64,000 bases of DNA from CAVQWH01 sp963717595 (GTDB taxonomy: Bacteria > Patescibacteriota > Saccharimonadia > Saccharimonadales > Saccharimonadaceae), in contig CAVQWH010000001.1 in NCBI GenBank assembly GCA_963717595.1, positions 558,001 through 622,000 on the forward strand. Reading direction: 5' to 3'. Positions 55,095 through 64,000 of the stretch are shown in pieces. How positions within the stretch are numbered: the first letter of the stretch is position 1; each line of letters starts with the position of its first letter. Position numbers and translations under genes: made by a program. The notes under the pieces are model-generated. The model was not told the DNA's origin. It saw only the letters and a program-made list of their open reading frames with translations, and did no database searches.

Positions 55095-56714
55095 ATGACA
55101 AAAAATAAAAAACGTTCACGTAACTATAAAAATAAATCCAGAAAATCATTAAAGTTTAAAATAAAACTAACCCTTATAATCTTAGCGGCCGTAGGGTTTG
55201 CTAGTGTTCTTTTTAGTGCCACTAATACCGCTAGTCCTCTAAGCGCTACGGTAAGTAACGTCTTAGGAACTGCACCGGTTGTTCAAAAAGACAATATAGA
55301 AGAACCGGCTCCTAAAGGCGTGGCAGAAAGTAAAACCGTATTAGTAAAATTTAAACCTTCGGTTTCTGCGCACACCAAGTCAGTTATCTACAAACAAAAC
55401 AAAGGTAAAGTAGAGCATACTTTACCAAAAGTTGGGGTCCAAGAAGTAAAAATACCGGCAAACGAAAGTATCCACTCAGCGCTCAAGAAGTATAGCTCTA
55501 ATAATCAAGTGGCTTATGTTGAGCCAAACTATATAGCCAAACAGTTTTTTACCCCTAATGATAAGTTTTATTCTCAAGAGTGGAATCTTAGCAAAATAGG
55601 CGCATCTAAGGCTTGGGATATAAGTAAGGGAGGATACGGGCCTATTGCCATAGTAGATACGGGAGTCGATGCCGCTCATAGTGACCTAAAGGGTGAAGTG
55701 CTAACTGGCTATAATCTTATTAATGGATCTACAGGTACTAATGACGATAACGGCCACGGCACACATGTAGCAGGAATAATAGCTGGAATAACCAACAATT
55801 CTAACGGAATAGCTAGCATAGGTTTCAAGGGGTCAATTTTGCCCGTAAAAGTATTAGATGCCTCTGGTGCAGGTACTTACGCCGATGTTGCTAACGGCAT
55901 AATATATGCAGCCGATCATGGCGCAAAAGTCATTAACTTAAGCCTGGGCGGCGCTGCATCATCTGATACTTTACAGTCTGCAGTTAGTTATGCTCAGAGT
56001 AAGGGGGCTATAGTTGTGGCAGCAGCAGGTAATAACGGCGATAACTCGCCTGTTTATCCAGCAGACTATCCTGGAGTTGTGGCGGTATCTGCGACAACCC
56101 CTAGCGACACTTTAGCTTCGTTCAGTAGTTATGGTAGCCATACTTTCGTTGGCGCCCCGGGAACAAACATTATCTCCACTTACAACAACGGCGGCTATGC
56201 GACTATGTCAGGCACCTCAATGGCTGCACCAGAAGTTTCTGGTTTGTTGGGTCTAGCTTTATCTAGCGGTAATATCACTGACTCTACTTTGCTAAATGAC
56301 CTAAAAACTACAAGCGATAAAGTAGGGCCGTATCCATATAATTCTAATGGCTGGAATCAATATTTTGGCTATGGTCGCATCGATGCTGCTAAGCTTCTTC
56401 AAAAAGTTACAGGTACAACTTCTACGGCTACTACTTCTAGCGCTAGTAAGTCTGTGAGTGTTAGGGTTGCTTTTAGGGCAAGAGTTTTGGGGGCAAGCCA
56501 CAATCGTAGGCTTCTCAGAGTAAGAATTGGCAAAATCAGTAGAAGACTTAGGCACTTCAGGCGCCACGTGGTTTACATACATACAAATCGCCATACTACA
56601 CTTCGTCATGGCAGAAAGAGAGTACCGCTTGGAAGAATCAGACATGGCAGAATGATAAGCGGAATCCTTCTTTGGAAAAATCATAAACTTATAGCGATAA
56701 GACTAGGAATCTAA
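55095..56714 (+). CDS. Secreted subtilisin-like (S8) protease with basic C-terminus
   Basis: The 539-residue protein has a basic start and signal or anchor helix (about residues 25-45). A fervidolysin-type propeptide (about 75-150; VLVKFKPSVSAHTKSVIYKQ) is followed by the S8 catalytic domain with Asp in AIVDTGVDAAHSD, His in NGHGTHVAGIIAG and Ser in MSGTSMAAPEVSGL. The last 90 residues are very rich in Arg and His (RRLRHFRRHVVYIHTNRH). The enzyme probably acts outside the cell. AAAGAATAGA precedes the ATG. No other secreted-protease gene is nearby. Confidence 0.9.
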   Translation: MTKNKKRSRNYKNKSRKSLKFKIKLTLIILAAVGFASVLFSATNTASPLSATVSNVLGTAPVVQKDNIEEPAPKGVAESKTVLVKFKPSVSAHTKSVIYKQNKGKVEHTLPKVGVQEVKIPANESIHSALKKYSSNNQVAYVEPNYIAKQFFTPNDKFYSQEWNLSKIGASKAWDISKGGYGPIAIVDTGVDAAHSDLKGEVLTGYNLINGSTGTNDDNGHGTHVAGIIAGITNNSNGIASIGFKGSILPVKVLDASGAGTYADVANGIIYAADHGAKVINLSLGGAASSDTLQSAVSYAQSKGAIVVAAAGNNGDNSPVYPADYPGVVAVSATTPSDTLASFSSYGSHTFVGAPGTNIISTYNNGGYATMSGTSMAAPEVSGLLGLALSSGNITDSTLLNDLKTTSDKVGPYPYNSNGWNQYFGYGRIDAAKLLQKVTGTTSTATTSSASKSVSVRVAFRARVLGASHNRRLLRVRIGKISRRLRHFRRHVVYIHTNRHTTLRHGRKRVPLGRIRHGRMISGILLWKNHKLIAIRLGI

Positions 56715-56822
56715 TCTTAAGCTCAACTTCGTAAACTACTAGCTAAAGTATTGATATATTAGCAATAAAATATTATAATAACCATAAACTATTGCTTGTG
56801 GTGGGAGAAAGAGTAGCTAGTT

Positions 56823-58340
56823 GTGAGTAGAGGCTATGAGCTTCGCCGTTCCCCGAATCCAGAAGCTCATATTAATGAGATCTTGCACGCGCGTCCGCCA
56901 ATCCCAAGCGGTAGGGCGGATCTTTCTGAGCTTATAAGACGACTAGAGGGAATTCCGGCAGGTGAGCCAGGTTACGCATGGGAAAGATTGCCTGCTTGGC
57001 TGGCTAAGTTCTCAGAGGCATATCAAAGTATCCCCAAGTATTTACCGATTGTAACTTTAAATGCTGGCTCTTCGACTCCTTTGCGCGAGGGATATTTAAG
57101 AGCAAAGGAGTTTTTGCGCGATGGCGCAAGGGCTAAAGAATTAGTAGCCGAGACTTTCGACAAGGAGGCTTTTGAAGAACTTCGCGATTATGATGAAAGA
57201 CTTGTCCCTATAGCACATCAAATTGCTAGTGACGAGGAAGCAAGAGCTCTCTTGGTCGCTGCTGTTCAAGACTGCATTTACCAAATTACTCCTGAGGAAG
57301 CAAAAGGCGAGGCTAAGACTAATCCTTTAATGGAAGAGCGTATACTAGAAAAACTACTTTTGGATTGGCAATCTCAATATGTACAAAACATAGGTGGAGA
57401 CGATATAGAGAGTAGATGGGGTTTAAGGTTTGAAACAGTCGAAAGTGATCTCACTTACTTTGAACGTGTAGCGGAGGTGGGGATTGCTACGACAGATGCC
57501 CAGTGGGCGCGACGCCTACTAGCACAGGAAGCAGAGTTAGCAGAATATCATCAAGCCCAACTGCGCTTTGACAGTGTGAACGGCGATATAAATGGCTACA
57601 GGGAGCTAGCTCACCAAACTAAGCCGGCCAAGGCTGAGCTAGCCGCTAGGTATATAGCTTGGCAGGCTAAATTTTTAGCCAATATGATTGTAGGCAATCC
57701 ACGTTATAAGCCGGCGCGTCATTTGAGTATGGATGCTGCTGATCCTATGCAGATTGCTGCCAGTGCTTTGGCTAATACTCCAGCCGCTACACAAGAACTT
57801 AATATGTTTTCACATGCCATGGCGAGTCTGGAAGATCCTCATCAGCATCTGCAAGGCAATGTTTTTGACGAGCTGCCTTTTCCGCCTAATTCAATCGCTA
57901 TGATTACTTGCTTTGATGCCTGGCCTTTCCACTTTCAAATCGATGATCGTCCTGGCGGAGAAAAAGAGATTTATAATGCCGCTGTAGCCACTTTATTAGA
58001 GTGGTATGACAAGCTGGCTTATGGTGGTAAGATAGTGATTTTCCCTTGGGCCACTAATAAAAGTAGTGATTCGGATAGAAAAGCCGATAAAAAGGCGCTT
58101 GAGGCTGCACTAGTAGAATTCAGTCGCCGAGTGGGTCATGGCGCCAGCAGGGATTTAGTAGCAACTGAAGTATTAAGAAGCTGGATGTCATCTTCTGATG
58201 AGCAGATTTTAGAGACTATGTCATCAATCTTTACAAGTAAAGATACTCACTTAGACGTTCTGGTTATATCTAAACCAACCGAAAAGTCGGCTAGAGCTAG
58301 GCTAAAAGCCATGGGAAGAAAAGCCGTTTCTAGGGCTTAA
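56823..58340 (+). CDS. Unknown large protein with methyltransferase-like C-terminal region
   Basis: The 505-residue protein starts with GTG at 56823. The first 300 residues are helical, with no domain I recognise. The segment at about residues 340-400 (NVFDELPFPPNSIAMITCFD, then LLEWYDKLAYGGKIVIFPW) resembles motifs IV and V of Rossmann-fold SAM methyltransferases, but motif I (GxGxG) is not seen. It may be a degenerate or unusual methyltransferase. The 3' end overlaps the convergent CBS gene by 11 bases. Confidence 0.55.
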   Translation: MSRGYELRRSPNPEAHINEILHARPPIPSGRADLSELIRRLEGIPAGEPGYAWERLPAWLAKFSEAYQSIPKYLPIVTLNAGSSTPLREGYLRAKEFLRDGARAKELVAETFDKEAFEELRDYDERLVPIAHQIASDEEARALLVAAVQDCIYQITPEEAKGEAKTNPLMEERILEKLLLDWQSQYVQNIGGDDIESRWGLRFETVESDLTYFERVAEVGIATTDAQWARRLLAQEAELAEYHQAQLRFDSVNGDINGYRELAHQTKPAKAELAARYIAWQAKFLANMIVGNPRYKPARHLSMDAADPMQIAASALANTPAATQELNMFSHAMASLEDPHQHLQGNVFDELPFPPNSIAMITCFDAWPFHFQIDDRPGGEKEIYNAAVATLLEWYDKLAYGGKIVIFPWATNKSSDSDRKADKKALEAALVEFSRRVGHGASRDLVATEVLRSWMSSSDEQILETMSSIFTSKDTHLDVLVISKPTEKSARARLKAMGRKAVSRA

Positions 58341-59067
58341 AATCCGGTGTTGCTAGATCCCAGGCAGTAATTATTCCAAGCGGCTTTTCGCTTTGCTTGC
58401 CGTTTTCGGTAATAAACAGCATGCCAATTCTCTCGTTAATTTGAATAGCTTTATTAAATACTTCGTAAACTTGGCTTAGCAAAGCTTTGCGCGGTAAAAA
58501 GGCGAATTTTTCACCGCGATGAGCCGCCAACGGCAAAAACTTGGCAAGATCAGCCATTTTCATGTCTTTAGTAATGATAGCTTCACCCGAATTAACGATA
58601 TAGGAAAGTAGAGTATTTTCGCTAAACACGCCGATCATCTCATTGTTTTTGATAATTGGCACATGAGTAAAAATATTCTCGTCCATGATTTTCATGACAT
58701 CTATTAATTTGGCATCTAGCGTAGAGGTATAAATCTTGCTCGCTGGCACAGCTATGCTGAGGGCGGTTAGGGGATTAAGTAGAGCATCACGAATATTTCT
58801 GTAAGTTTTAACAAGTGCCGGATTAGGTCTGGTTATTGGTTCGGCAATGGCTGGGATAGGATTGTGCACCAAACTGTTTCTTATCTGGGCTACTGCTCGC
58901 ATTATTTGCTGATGGCGCGCTATCACAGGATTTTTAGAAGCTAATTCTTGAATCAAGAAAGAGTGGTCGGCATAAGTGTCTTGCTTATATTGCTGACGCA
59001 AAAATTGATCAACTTCATTATAAAGTTGCAGTAATTCTTCACTCGACTTGTTTAATTTATCAGCCAT
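58330..59067 (-). CDS. CBS-domain protein
   Basis: From the ATG at 59067 the product has about 245 residues: a helical N-terminal part (about 1-110) and two CBS motifs (about 112-240; LIDVMKIMDENIFTHVPI, RIGMLFITENGKQSEKPLG). CBS pairs bind adenine nucleotides. A TATACT box lies 9 bases upstream of this ATG; the longer frame from 59085 would include the -10 box and is rejected. The heliorhodopsin gene lies 66 bases upstream on the same strand. Confidence 0.75.
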   Translation of the reverse strand: MADKLNKSSEELLQLYNEVDQFLRQQYKQDTYADHSFLIQELASKNPVIARHQQIMRAVAQIRNSLVHNPIPAIAEPITRPNPALVKTYRNIRDALLNPLTALSIAVPASKIYTSTLDAKLIDVMKIMDENIFTHVPIIKNNEMIGVFSENTLLSYIVNSGEAIITKDMKMADLAKFLPLAAHRGEKFAFLPRKALLSQVYEVFNKAIQINERIGMLFITENGKQSEKPLGIITAWDLATPDFKP

Positions 59068-59133
59068 AGTGTAATAAGTATACAACTACGGGGCTTATAA
59101 GTGTAGAATCGAGCGTAGTAAAAAGGGGAGTGT

Positions 59134-59889
59134 TTAAGGCCGTAAGGTTCCGGCGAAAACTTGCCAGGCTAGGGCGGATTTGGCTACTAAGCTAAGAATA
59201 ATGTAAGCCCTTTCGCCATATAAATAACTTCTCCACTTCCCTACTTTTTTGTATTGCAGAACCATGTTCAGTGCAAAGCAATTGAAGAAAATAAATATCG
59301 ATACATAAATCCAGTAAACGAAAGTAGGCGGTGCGCTACCATTATTGGCGCTTGCCCAGAAATATAAACCAATTACTATCCATGGGATTATTCCTGCCAG
59401 GCAGCCAACCCAAAAACTAAGCCAGTTAGTTCGAGTAGTAGTTTGGTTGTGAATTTCCATAATCAAGCCGCACAAGTTCATGACGGCTACTAAAGCAAAA
59501 ATTGCTATCAAACTGCCCAAGTCGTAAATGCCAACCAGCAAGGCAATAGCGACCATCATAATGGAGGCTGACAGACTGTATTCTATCCAGCGTGCTTTAT
59601 TAATGCCCTTTTTAAGATTAGCTTCATATTTTTTGCGATAAACCGTAGCAATAATAAGGTGCGCTACTGCTGATAAAAAGAAAAATATAGCTATGAGCCA
59701 GGGGAGTGATAAATCAAACAAATGCTGGGTAGCTGGCTCTAACTGGCCTGTAGCATCGTTAAAGCTTAGGTAAGCAGTAGAGATTGGCAAAGAGAAATCT
59801 CGGCTCAGCAAAAGAATAAGTACACCCTGTAAAGCGTGCACTGCAGCCATTATTAAGTTAAAGCGATTCAGTTTAGATAATTTGCTCAT
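59134..59889 (-). CDS. Heliorhodopsin
   Basis: The 251-residue seven-helix protein has the heliorhodopsin signatures: the counter-ion helix ARWIEYSLSASIMM, with Glu at about residue 109, and helix G YIILSLVAKSALAWQVFAG, where Lys forms the retinal Schiff base. Heliorhodopsins are light-sensitive, inverted in the membrane and do not pump protons; their task is unknown in most bacteria. No retinal-synthesis gene (blh/crtB) is in the window, so retinal may come from the host. The -10 pattern (TATGCT) lies 11 bases before the ATG. Confidence 0.93.
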   Translation of the reverse strand: MSKLSKLNRFNLIMAAVHALQGVLILLLSRDFSLPISTAYLSFNDATGQLEPATQHLFDLSLPWLIAIFFFLSAVAHLIIATVYRKKYEANLKKGINKARWIEYSLSASIMMVAIALLVGIYDLGSLIAIFALVAVMNLCGLIMEIHNQTTTRTNWLSFWVGCLAGIIPWIVIGLYFWASANNGSAPPTFVYWIYVSIFIFFNCFALNMVLQYKKVGKWRSYLYGERAYIILSLVAKSALAWQVFAGTLRP

Positions 59890-59931
59890 ATCTAAACTTT
59901 AGCATAAGCTTAATGTTTACGAAAATTTAGG

Positions 59932-61059
59932 CTAAAGATCTTCCCTTGGGAAGAGGCTAGCTTGGGCTGGAAGCGGGAAGCGCACTCTGTGCCCGCGGCG
60001 CTTTAGTTCGCCTTGCACGTAGTAAACTTTCCCCGGAACATTCCATCTGCAGCTAGCTTCTATAGGGCAATGGCGGCATGATGCTTCGTATGCTCTTTGC
60101 TGGTTAATATCGTCAATATCTACTGGCAAGGGGATAAGTTTGGTTTTTCTGCCGTTACGGTTTTTTCTGCCGTCGGGCTCCAGTGTAATATTGCCCGGGT
60201 GCTTACCGCACGAAGATTGTGAAAGTAGCCATACGGCGTCACAGAGTCGCAGCGGATTAACCCCATGATGCACGGCATATTCATAGTAGAGTGTGCGAAG
60301 CTCTCTTAAGGTCTCGTCGCTATATAAATTTTCGTCTTCTTCATAACCTTCAAATTTTAAAAGTTCGTTTGCAACCGAAACTCTTAAGACATGCAGGTCT
60401 ACTGGCAGAGGAAATACGAACGGCTCAATTAATTCGTCGTCCATTAGGTAATAAGTAGCCATGCTTACCATTTTTTCCTGGAAGCCGATAAAGCCACTGC
60501 CATTTCCGTCGTTCTTGATGCGCGCCAAAGCTTCTTCGTAGTTATCTACTCCTTCAAAGATATTACGTGGATCGCCGCCCCAATCTTCTTGTATACGTCT
60601 AGCATTTTCCACCCACCAACTACTTACGGTTTTTCGGTAGCCTAAGTGATGTTCTGTAAGTATAGATTTGATTTCTTCCGGGTCAGCTTCGGCAGCACTA
60701 GCCGCATTAAATAAGTCAGGCCTCTGATCATAAATAGCTGCAAGACGCTGTATGGCGTCTACTGATTTGACACCACCCCGCATGTAATAACAGGTTGTCC
60801 ACAAAAACATAGCATGTTCTACGCCGCCGCGTGGCATGGTTTCCGGCATGTGTCGTGGGTCGTGCGGAACTCTTACAGAATCTTGGTTGTAAGGGAATTT
60901 ATTATTTTCGTAAGCATCAACCAGTAAACCCAGTACTTTTTCTACCTGAGGCCAATCAATAACAATTCTTTTATCATCCCCTGAAGATAACTCTAGGTCT
61001 TCACCAAATTTTTGAGTACCCGAAGAAACTTCTCCAGCTCTTACGACTCCATGTCCCAT
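59932..61059 (-). CDS. HhH-GPD/EndoIII-like protein with C-terminal Fe-S cysteines
   Basis: From the ATG at 61059 the product has about 375 residues. In the middle is FPLPVDLHVLRVSVANELL (about residue 220), which matches the catalytic-Asp segment (VDTHVxRVxxRL) of the endonuclease III superfamily. The C-terminus has a Cys near SSCGKHPGN and CRHCPIEASCRW (CxxCx5C), like the [4Fe-4S] loop. The hairpin lysine typical of lyases is not evident, so a monofunctional glycosylase or another role is possible. The gene is in tandem with the two following unknown genes on the same strand. Confidence 0.55.
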   Translation of the reverse strand: MGHGVVRAGEVSSGTQKFGEDLELSSGDDKRIVIDWPQVEKVLGLLVDAYENNKFPYNQDSVRVPHDPRHMPETMPRGGVEHAMFLWTTCYYMRGGVKSVDAIQRLAAIYDQRPDLFNAASAAEADPEEIKSILTEHHLGYRKTVSSWWVENARRIQEDWGGDPRNIFEGVDNYEEALARIKNDGNGSGFIGFQEKMVSMATYYLMDDELIEPFVFPLPVDLHVLRVSVANELLKFEGYEEDENLYSDETLRELRTLYYEYAVHHGVNPLRLCDAVWLLSQSSCGKHPGNITLEPDGRKNRNGRKTKLIPLPVDIDDINQQRAYEASCRHCPIEASCRWNVPGKVYYVQGELKRRGHRVRFPLPAQASLFPREDL

Positions 61060-61109
61060 AGTTTTATTAAACAATACCAGTAGTTATTTAGCAATTTTTG
61101 GTCGGTGAG

Positions 61110-62483
61110 TTAAGTAGGTAAGTCACCAGATTCTTGCAGGCGTTTTATGAGGAGGTTTTTAACTGCGTTTTCTGGTTTAGGTCGGTAACTATCTATATTG
61201 CAGAACATTTCAGAATCCATCGGTATACTAGCGCCGCCAAATATGCGCTCTCCGAGCTGGTGGAGCTTTTCTGTTTCTAGCTCTCCGCCAGTGTAACTTT
61301 GAGCAAATTTTACACAAAGTAAAACTAATTGGCATGCAACTCTAGTAACCTCTGAAATCTTATTTTGCATTTCTACTGTGAAGTCAGCTGCAGACATTGT
61401 TTGACCTTCTCGGCCGAAAGGTGCCAAACGGACGCCAAGCTCATTAACTAAAAACTCAACTCCCCAGCCATGCCACGTATTTGCCTCAAATCTTACGCTA
61501 ATTTGCGGCAGAATTGATAAATTAGGGGGCTTTATTCCTTCTAGTATATCTTGTTGTGAGCGTACAAACTCTAGCTGTCCCTCGAAAGTTTTAATTTTTT
61601 CAACTTCATCCCAGCGCGGAATCACAGGGTCTTCTTCTATGTATTCAGGTTTAGCTTGCATAGTTACAGAATTTTCACTGCTAAGGCGAGGCTCATCGCG
61701 CCACATGTGGGTTATAAATGGCTGAAGTTTGGTAGGTAATTGACTGCCGTCTATCTCTCTTCCAGTTGAAGACCACCAACCGCGTTCGCGGCCCATATTT
61801 TGCCCAAAAGTTTCTAAAGCCCAATAAGCTATGTGGAGTGCAAAGCGGCTGTTAGCTAGGTCATCGTTGCTATCAAAATCCCAGTTTTCTATGACTTTTT
61901 CTAAAACTTCTATTACTTCTTCGTCGTTGAGTTTTTCTGGCAAAGGCTCGCTTTCTTGTTGAGTTTCTTCCGATTCTGGTGGAAGCTCATCACTAAGCGC
62001 TGTAGCCATTTCAAATAAAACATATCTAAAGCCGACTTTTCCTATAAGCTGCCTAGCTTTACCACTTGCTATCGCTTCTGTTATTACTGCTTCTGCTTCT
62101 TCAGGGTCAAAGGGAATTTCAACATACTCTTCTGTGCTAGTATAAGCTTTATCAGGCAAGAAATCTTTAGCTTGTAGTGCGAGTATCCATATTTTGGTGC
62201 CTATAACTACGGAGGTTTTGAAGGGTAAAATAGGATCATTAGGAGGTTCTATATGCTCTAAAAGTGCCGCGAAAGTGTCTTCTGCCTTTTCATCTCCCCA
62301 CCTGAAAACTACCGTACCAATGCGGTCATATTGAAAGTTTTCTACAGAATCCACAAACTCTGCAGCGCCACCGCCTAAAAATATCGATCCGGCTTGTCGT
62401 TCTTCGTCTGTAAGCCCAGCCAAATCTAAAGTAAGACGACTTCTGTGGAAAAATTCATTAACTTTATTTTCGCGGTCTCCCAT
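61110..62483 (-). CDS. Unknown large acidic protein
   Basis: The 457-residue protein is acidic and has no membrane segment. Patterns such as FGQNMGRERGWWSSTGREIDG and WHGWGVEFLVNELGVRLAPFG are distinctive but unassigned. It lies between an EndoIII-like gene and a transglutaminase-like gene, all on the minus strand, so a common unit is plausible. The ATG at 62483 is preceded by a TATATT box and no Shine-Dalgarno. No function is proposed. Confidence 0.55.
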   Translation of the reverse strand: MGDRENKVNEFFHRSRLTLDLAGLTDEERQAGSIFLGGGAAEFVDSVENFQYDRIGTVVFRWGDEKAEDTFAALLEHIEPPNDPILPFKTSVVIGTKIWILALQAKDFLPDKAYTSTEEYVEIPFDPEEAEAVITEAIASGKARQLIGKVGFRYVLFEMATALSDELPPESEETQQESEPLPEKLNDEEVIEVLEKVIENWDFDSNDDLANSRFALHIAYWALETFGQNMGRERGWWSSTGREIDGSQLPTKLQPFITHMWRDEPRLSSENSVTMQAKPEYIEEDPVIPRWDEVEKIKTFEGQLEFVRSQQDILEGIKPPNLSILPQISVRFEANTWHGWGVEFLVNELGVRLAPFGREGQTMSAADFTVEMQNKISEVTRVACQLVLLCVKFAQSYTGGELETEKLHQLGERIFGGASIPMDSEMFCNIDSYRPKPENAVKNLLIKRLQESGDLPT

Positions 62484-62531
62484 AAGCTAATAATATAATA
62501 ATAGTTACAAAATATCAATGAAATGTTTTAT

Positions 62532-63182
62532 TTAAGATAGGGTTATGGTGCCACTAGGTATGTGTTCGCTTATTTTTCTTGCCTGATCTGCAGTTGTCCT
62601 AGAAGGTCTCCAGGGGTAAAAGTATATAGGGCTCCATATTCTAGAGTAAGCTGCACGAATGGTAGCCTCGTCAGCTGAATCTGAAGGGCCTTTTCCTAGC
62701 TCTATACTTACTCCTAGTCCAAGATCTTTAGGCCGCATGTTTTTTCTTTGAAATTCTAAAGCTCTTTCGGTAAGGTGATTGATGACTAAAGCTCTTTGGG
62801 CTAACTTAAAAACCATTATTTTCTCGGGTGGAAATTCTTTAGTACCAGTTATTACTTCGTAGCCCCAGTGCAAGCCGGCATAACTCAAGAACTGACTATA
62901 AGAGGCATCTATAACAGTTGGGTCTGGATCGCCTTCCGCGCCTATTAAGGGCATAGCGTGACCCATTCTAGGATCAAACTCGAGCTGTGGTCTGCTAGCC
63001 ACTAACCGCGAAGGAATGCCTTCTCGCCGTGTGTAATCTCTTATAGCCGTAGAGGCTATTCCACATACTGTAGTGCGGAGGCGGTATTTTCTAGGTATAG
63101 ACTCGTAAATATCATTAGCAGCTCCGATGCCGCGCTCCAGACCATGAGCTAGCTTTTCTTTATCTACAATAACTTCAACCAT
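62532..63182 (-). CDS. Transglutaminase-like cysteine-fold protein
   Basis: The roughly 216-residue protein shows a Cys-His-Asp order seen in transglutaminase-like folds: Cys in TVCGIASTAIRDYTRREG (about residue 40), His in MGHAMPLIG and Asp in VIDASYSQFL. It could be a protease, a transglutaminase or an amidase. The ATG at 63182 is chosen because TATAAT ends 9 bases before it; the longer frame from TTG 63200 overlaps that box. It heads the minus-strand set. Confidence 0.6.
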   Translation of the reverse strand: MVEVIVDKEKLAHGLERGIGAANDIYESIPRKYRLRTTVCGIASTAIRDYTRREGIPSRLVASRPQLEFDPRMGHAMPLIGAEGDPDPTVIDASYSQFLSYAGLHWGYEVITGTKEFPPEKIMVFKLAQRALVINHLTERALEFQRKNMRPKDLGLGVSIELGKGPSDSADEATIRAAYSRIWSPIYFYPWRPSRTTADQARKISEHIPSGTITLS

Positions 63183-63341
63183 AGGTATATTATTATACAA
63201 TAAGTATTTTAAATAGCTAATTATTTAATTGATGATATTCAGCTAGTTGTTTAGTTTTATTGCATCCATCTCGGCAGCACCGTCTTCAGTAATAAAGGGG
63301 GTATTTTGGTTGAAATTAATTAAGAGTATATAATTTCAGTT

Positions 63342-64000
63342 ATGACCAAGTTGTTATATATGGAAGACTTTGATGTAGTTACTTGCGATGCAAAAGTAGC
63401 TAAAACGGAAGAATTTGAAGGCAAGCAGGTTGTGGTATTGGACCGAAACTTGTTTTTACCCAAAAGGCGGCGGTCAGGATTTCGACCAAGGAATTATTAA
63501 ATCGAATAACATAACTTTTAACGTTGAAGCAGCATTTTTTATAGACGGAGAAGTCAAGCATATAGGAGAGTACAAAGAAGGCCATTTTTCAGTAGGTGAT
63601 TCCGTAAAGTGTGAGGTAAATCAATCTCGCAGAAAAACTAATACTCGCTTGCATTCTGCCGGCCATGTTTTAGATATGGCTGTGCGCAAGCTTGGGTGGG
63701 ATTGGATTCCTGGCAAAGGAGCGCATTATCCGCATATGGCGTTCGTTGAATATAGCGGAGAATTTGATAGTGATAAAAAGCAAGAACTAATATCAGAACT
63801 TCAAGTGAAGATTGACGAGCTAGTTGGATCTGGAAGCGAAAATACCATAAAATTTATGACTCCGGAAGAAATGAAGCAAACGGGTGCCGTTGTGCCAGGT
63901 AACTTGCCCACTGGTAAGCCTACTCGGGTAGTTTTTTATGATGATTTTGCTGTTCCGTGCGGGGGAACTCATGTTAAAAATATTAACGAAATCGGTAAGG
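63342..64000 (+). CDS. AlaX-like alanyl-tRNA editing protein (frameshifted, 3' partial)
   Basis: The protein begins MTKLLYMEDFDVVTCDAKV. With one A removed after GGACCGAAA at 63440 it reads VVLDRTCFYPKGGGQDFDQG and then TRLHSAGHVLDMAV (HxxxH) and AVPCGGTHV (CxxxH). These are the zinc ligands of the tRNA-SAD editing domain. It hydrolyses Ser- or Gly-tRNA-Ala. Absence of a synthetase domain in front makes it a trans-editor rather than AlaRS. TATAAT lies 7 bases upstream of the ATG. The gene continues beyond the window. Confidence 0.82.

Overview
The window looks like a chromosome segment of a candidate phyla radiation (Patescibacteria) bacterium, most likely Candidatus Saccharibacteria (TM7). 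This is inferred from the gene repertoire and protein style, not from a 16S gene. It is gene dense, uses the standard genetic code, and has small membrane-anchored proteins of unknown function. Many genes have a -10 box only 6-10 bases before the start codon, which suggests leaderless transcripts.

Layout. 1-8.6 kb: secG, a peptide-binding lipid-anchored-type protein, tRNA-Leu and tRNA-Val, hisS, tig, CIRCE-controlled clpP and an SPFH protein. 8.7-16 kb: rpoB and rpoC behind a strong promoter and a foldable leader. 16.1-18.2 kb: a 2OG-Fe(II) oxygenase with folE and folP behind an attenuator-like leader. 18.2-26.6 kb: rpsL, rpsG, fusA, lemA, htpX, ligA and an RRM protein. 26.7-30.8 kb: a candidate ncRNA, tRNA-Ala and a 3.9-kb element integrated at the tRNA 3' end. 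30.9-46 kb: a Mur ligase, a LeuRS with an inserted Nudix domain, an L,D-transpeptidase, rpmF, nusB, Nudix, rnc, rpsP, khpA, trmD and several unknown genes. 46-54 kb: an ABC exporter and a complete cytochrome bo3 oxidase operon (cyoABCDE). 54-64 kb: a subtilisin-like protease, a heliorhodopsin, an HhH-GPD/Fe-S protein, a transglutaminase-like protein and the start of an AlaX-type editing gene.

The most unusual object is the element at 26969-30831. A large serine recombinase and a four-gene cargo (zinc ribbon, XRE regulator, CYTH, HAD) each lie between their own perfect or near-perfect inverted repeats of 124 and about 204 bp. The two repeat types meet at one CCACCA-type core, so the centre looks like a complete attP in inverted orientation. 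The two outer ends look like attL (at the CCA end of tRNA-Ala) and attR. The recombinase reading frame runs into the core, so its C-terminal tail depends on which att junction it sits next to.

Other points of interest are a structured RNA element present twice with compensatory changes, a divergent pair of unknown paralogues around a foldable intergenic region, and the LeuRS/Nudix fusion. Twelve genes carry single-base frameshifts, including two in rpoB. Eight of these fall at GGNCC sites, so they are probably systematic consensus errors. For those genes I give the reconstructed full span.
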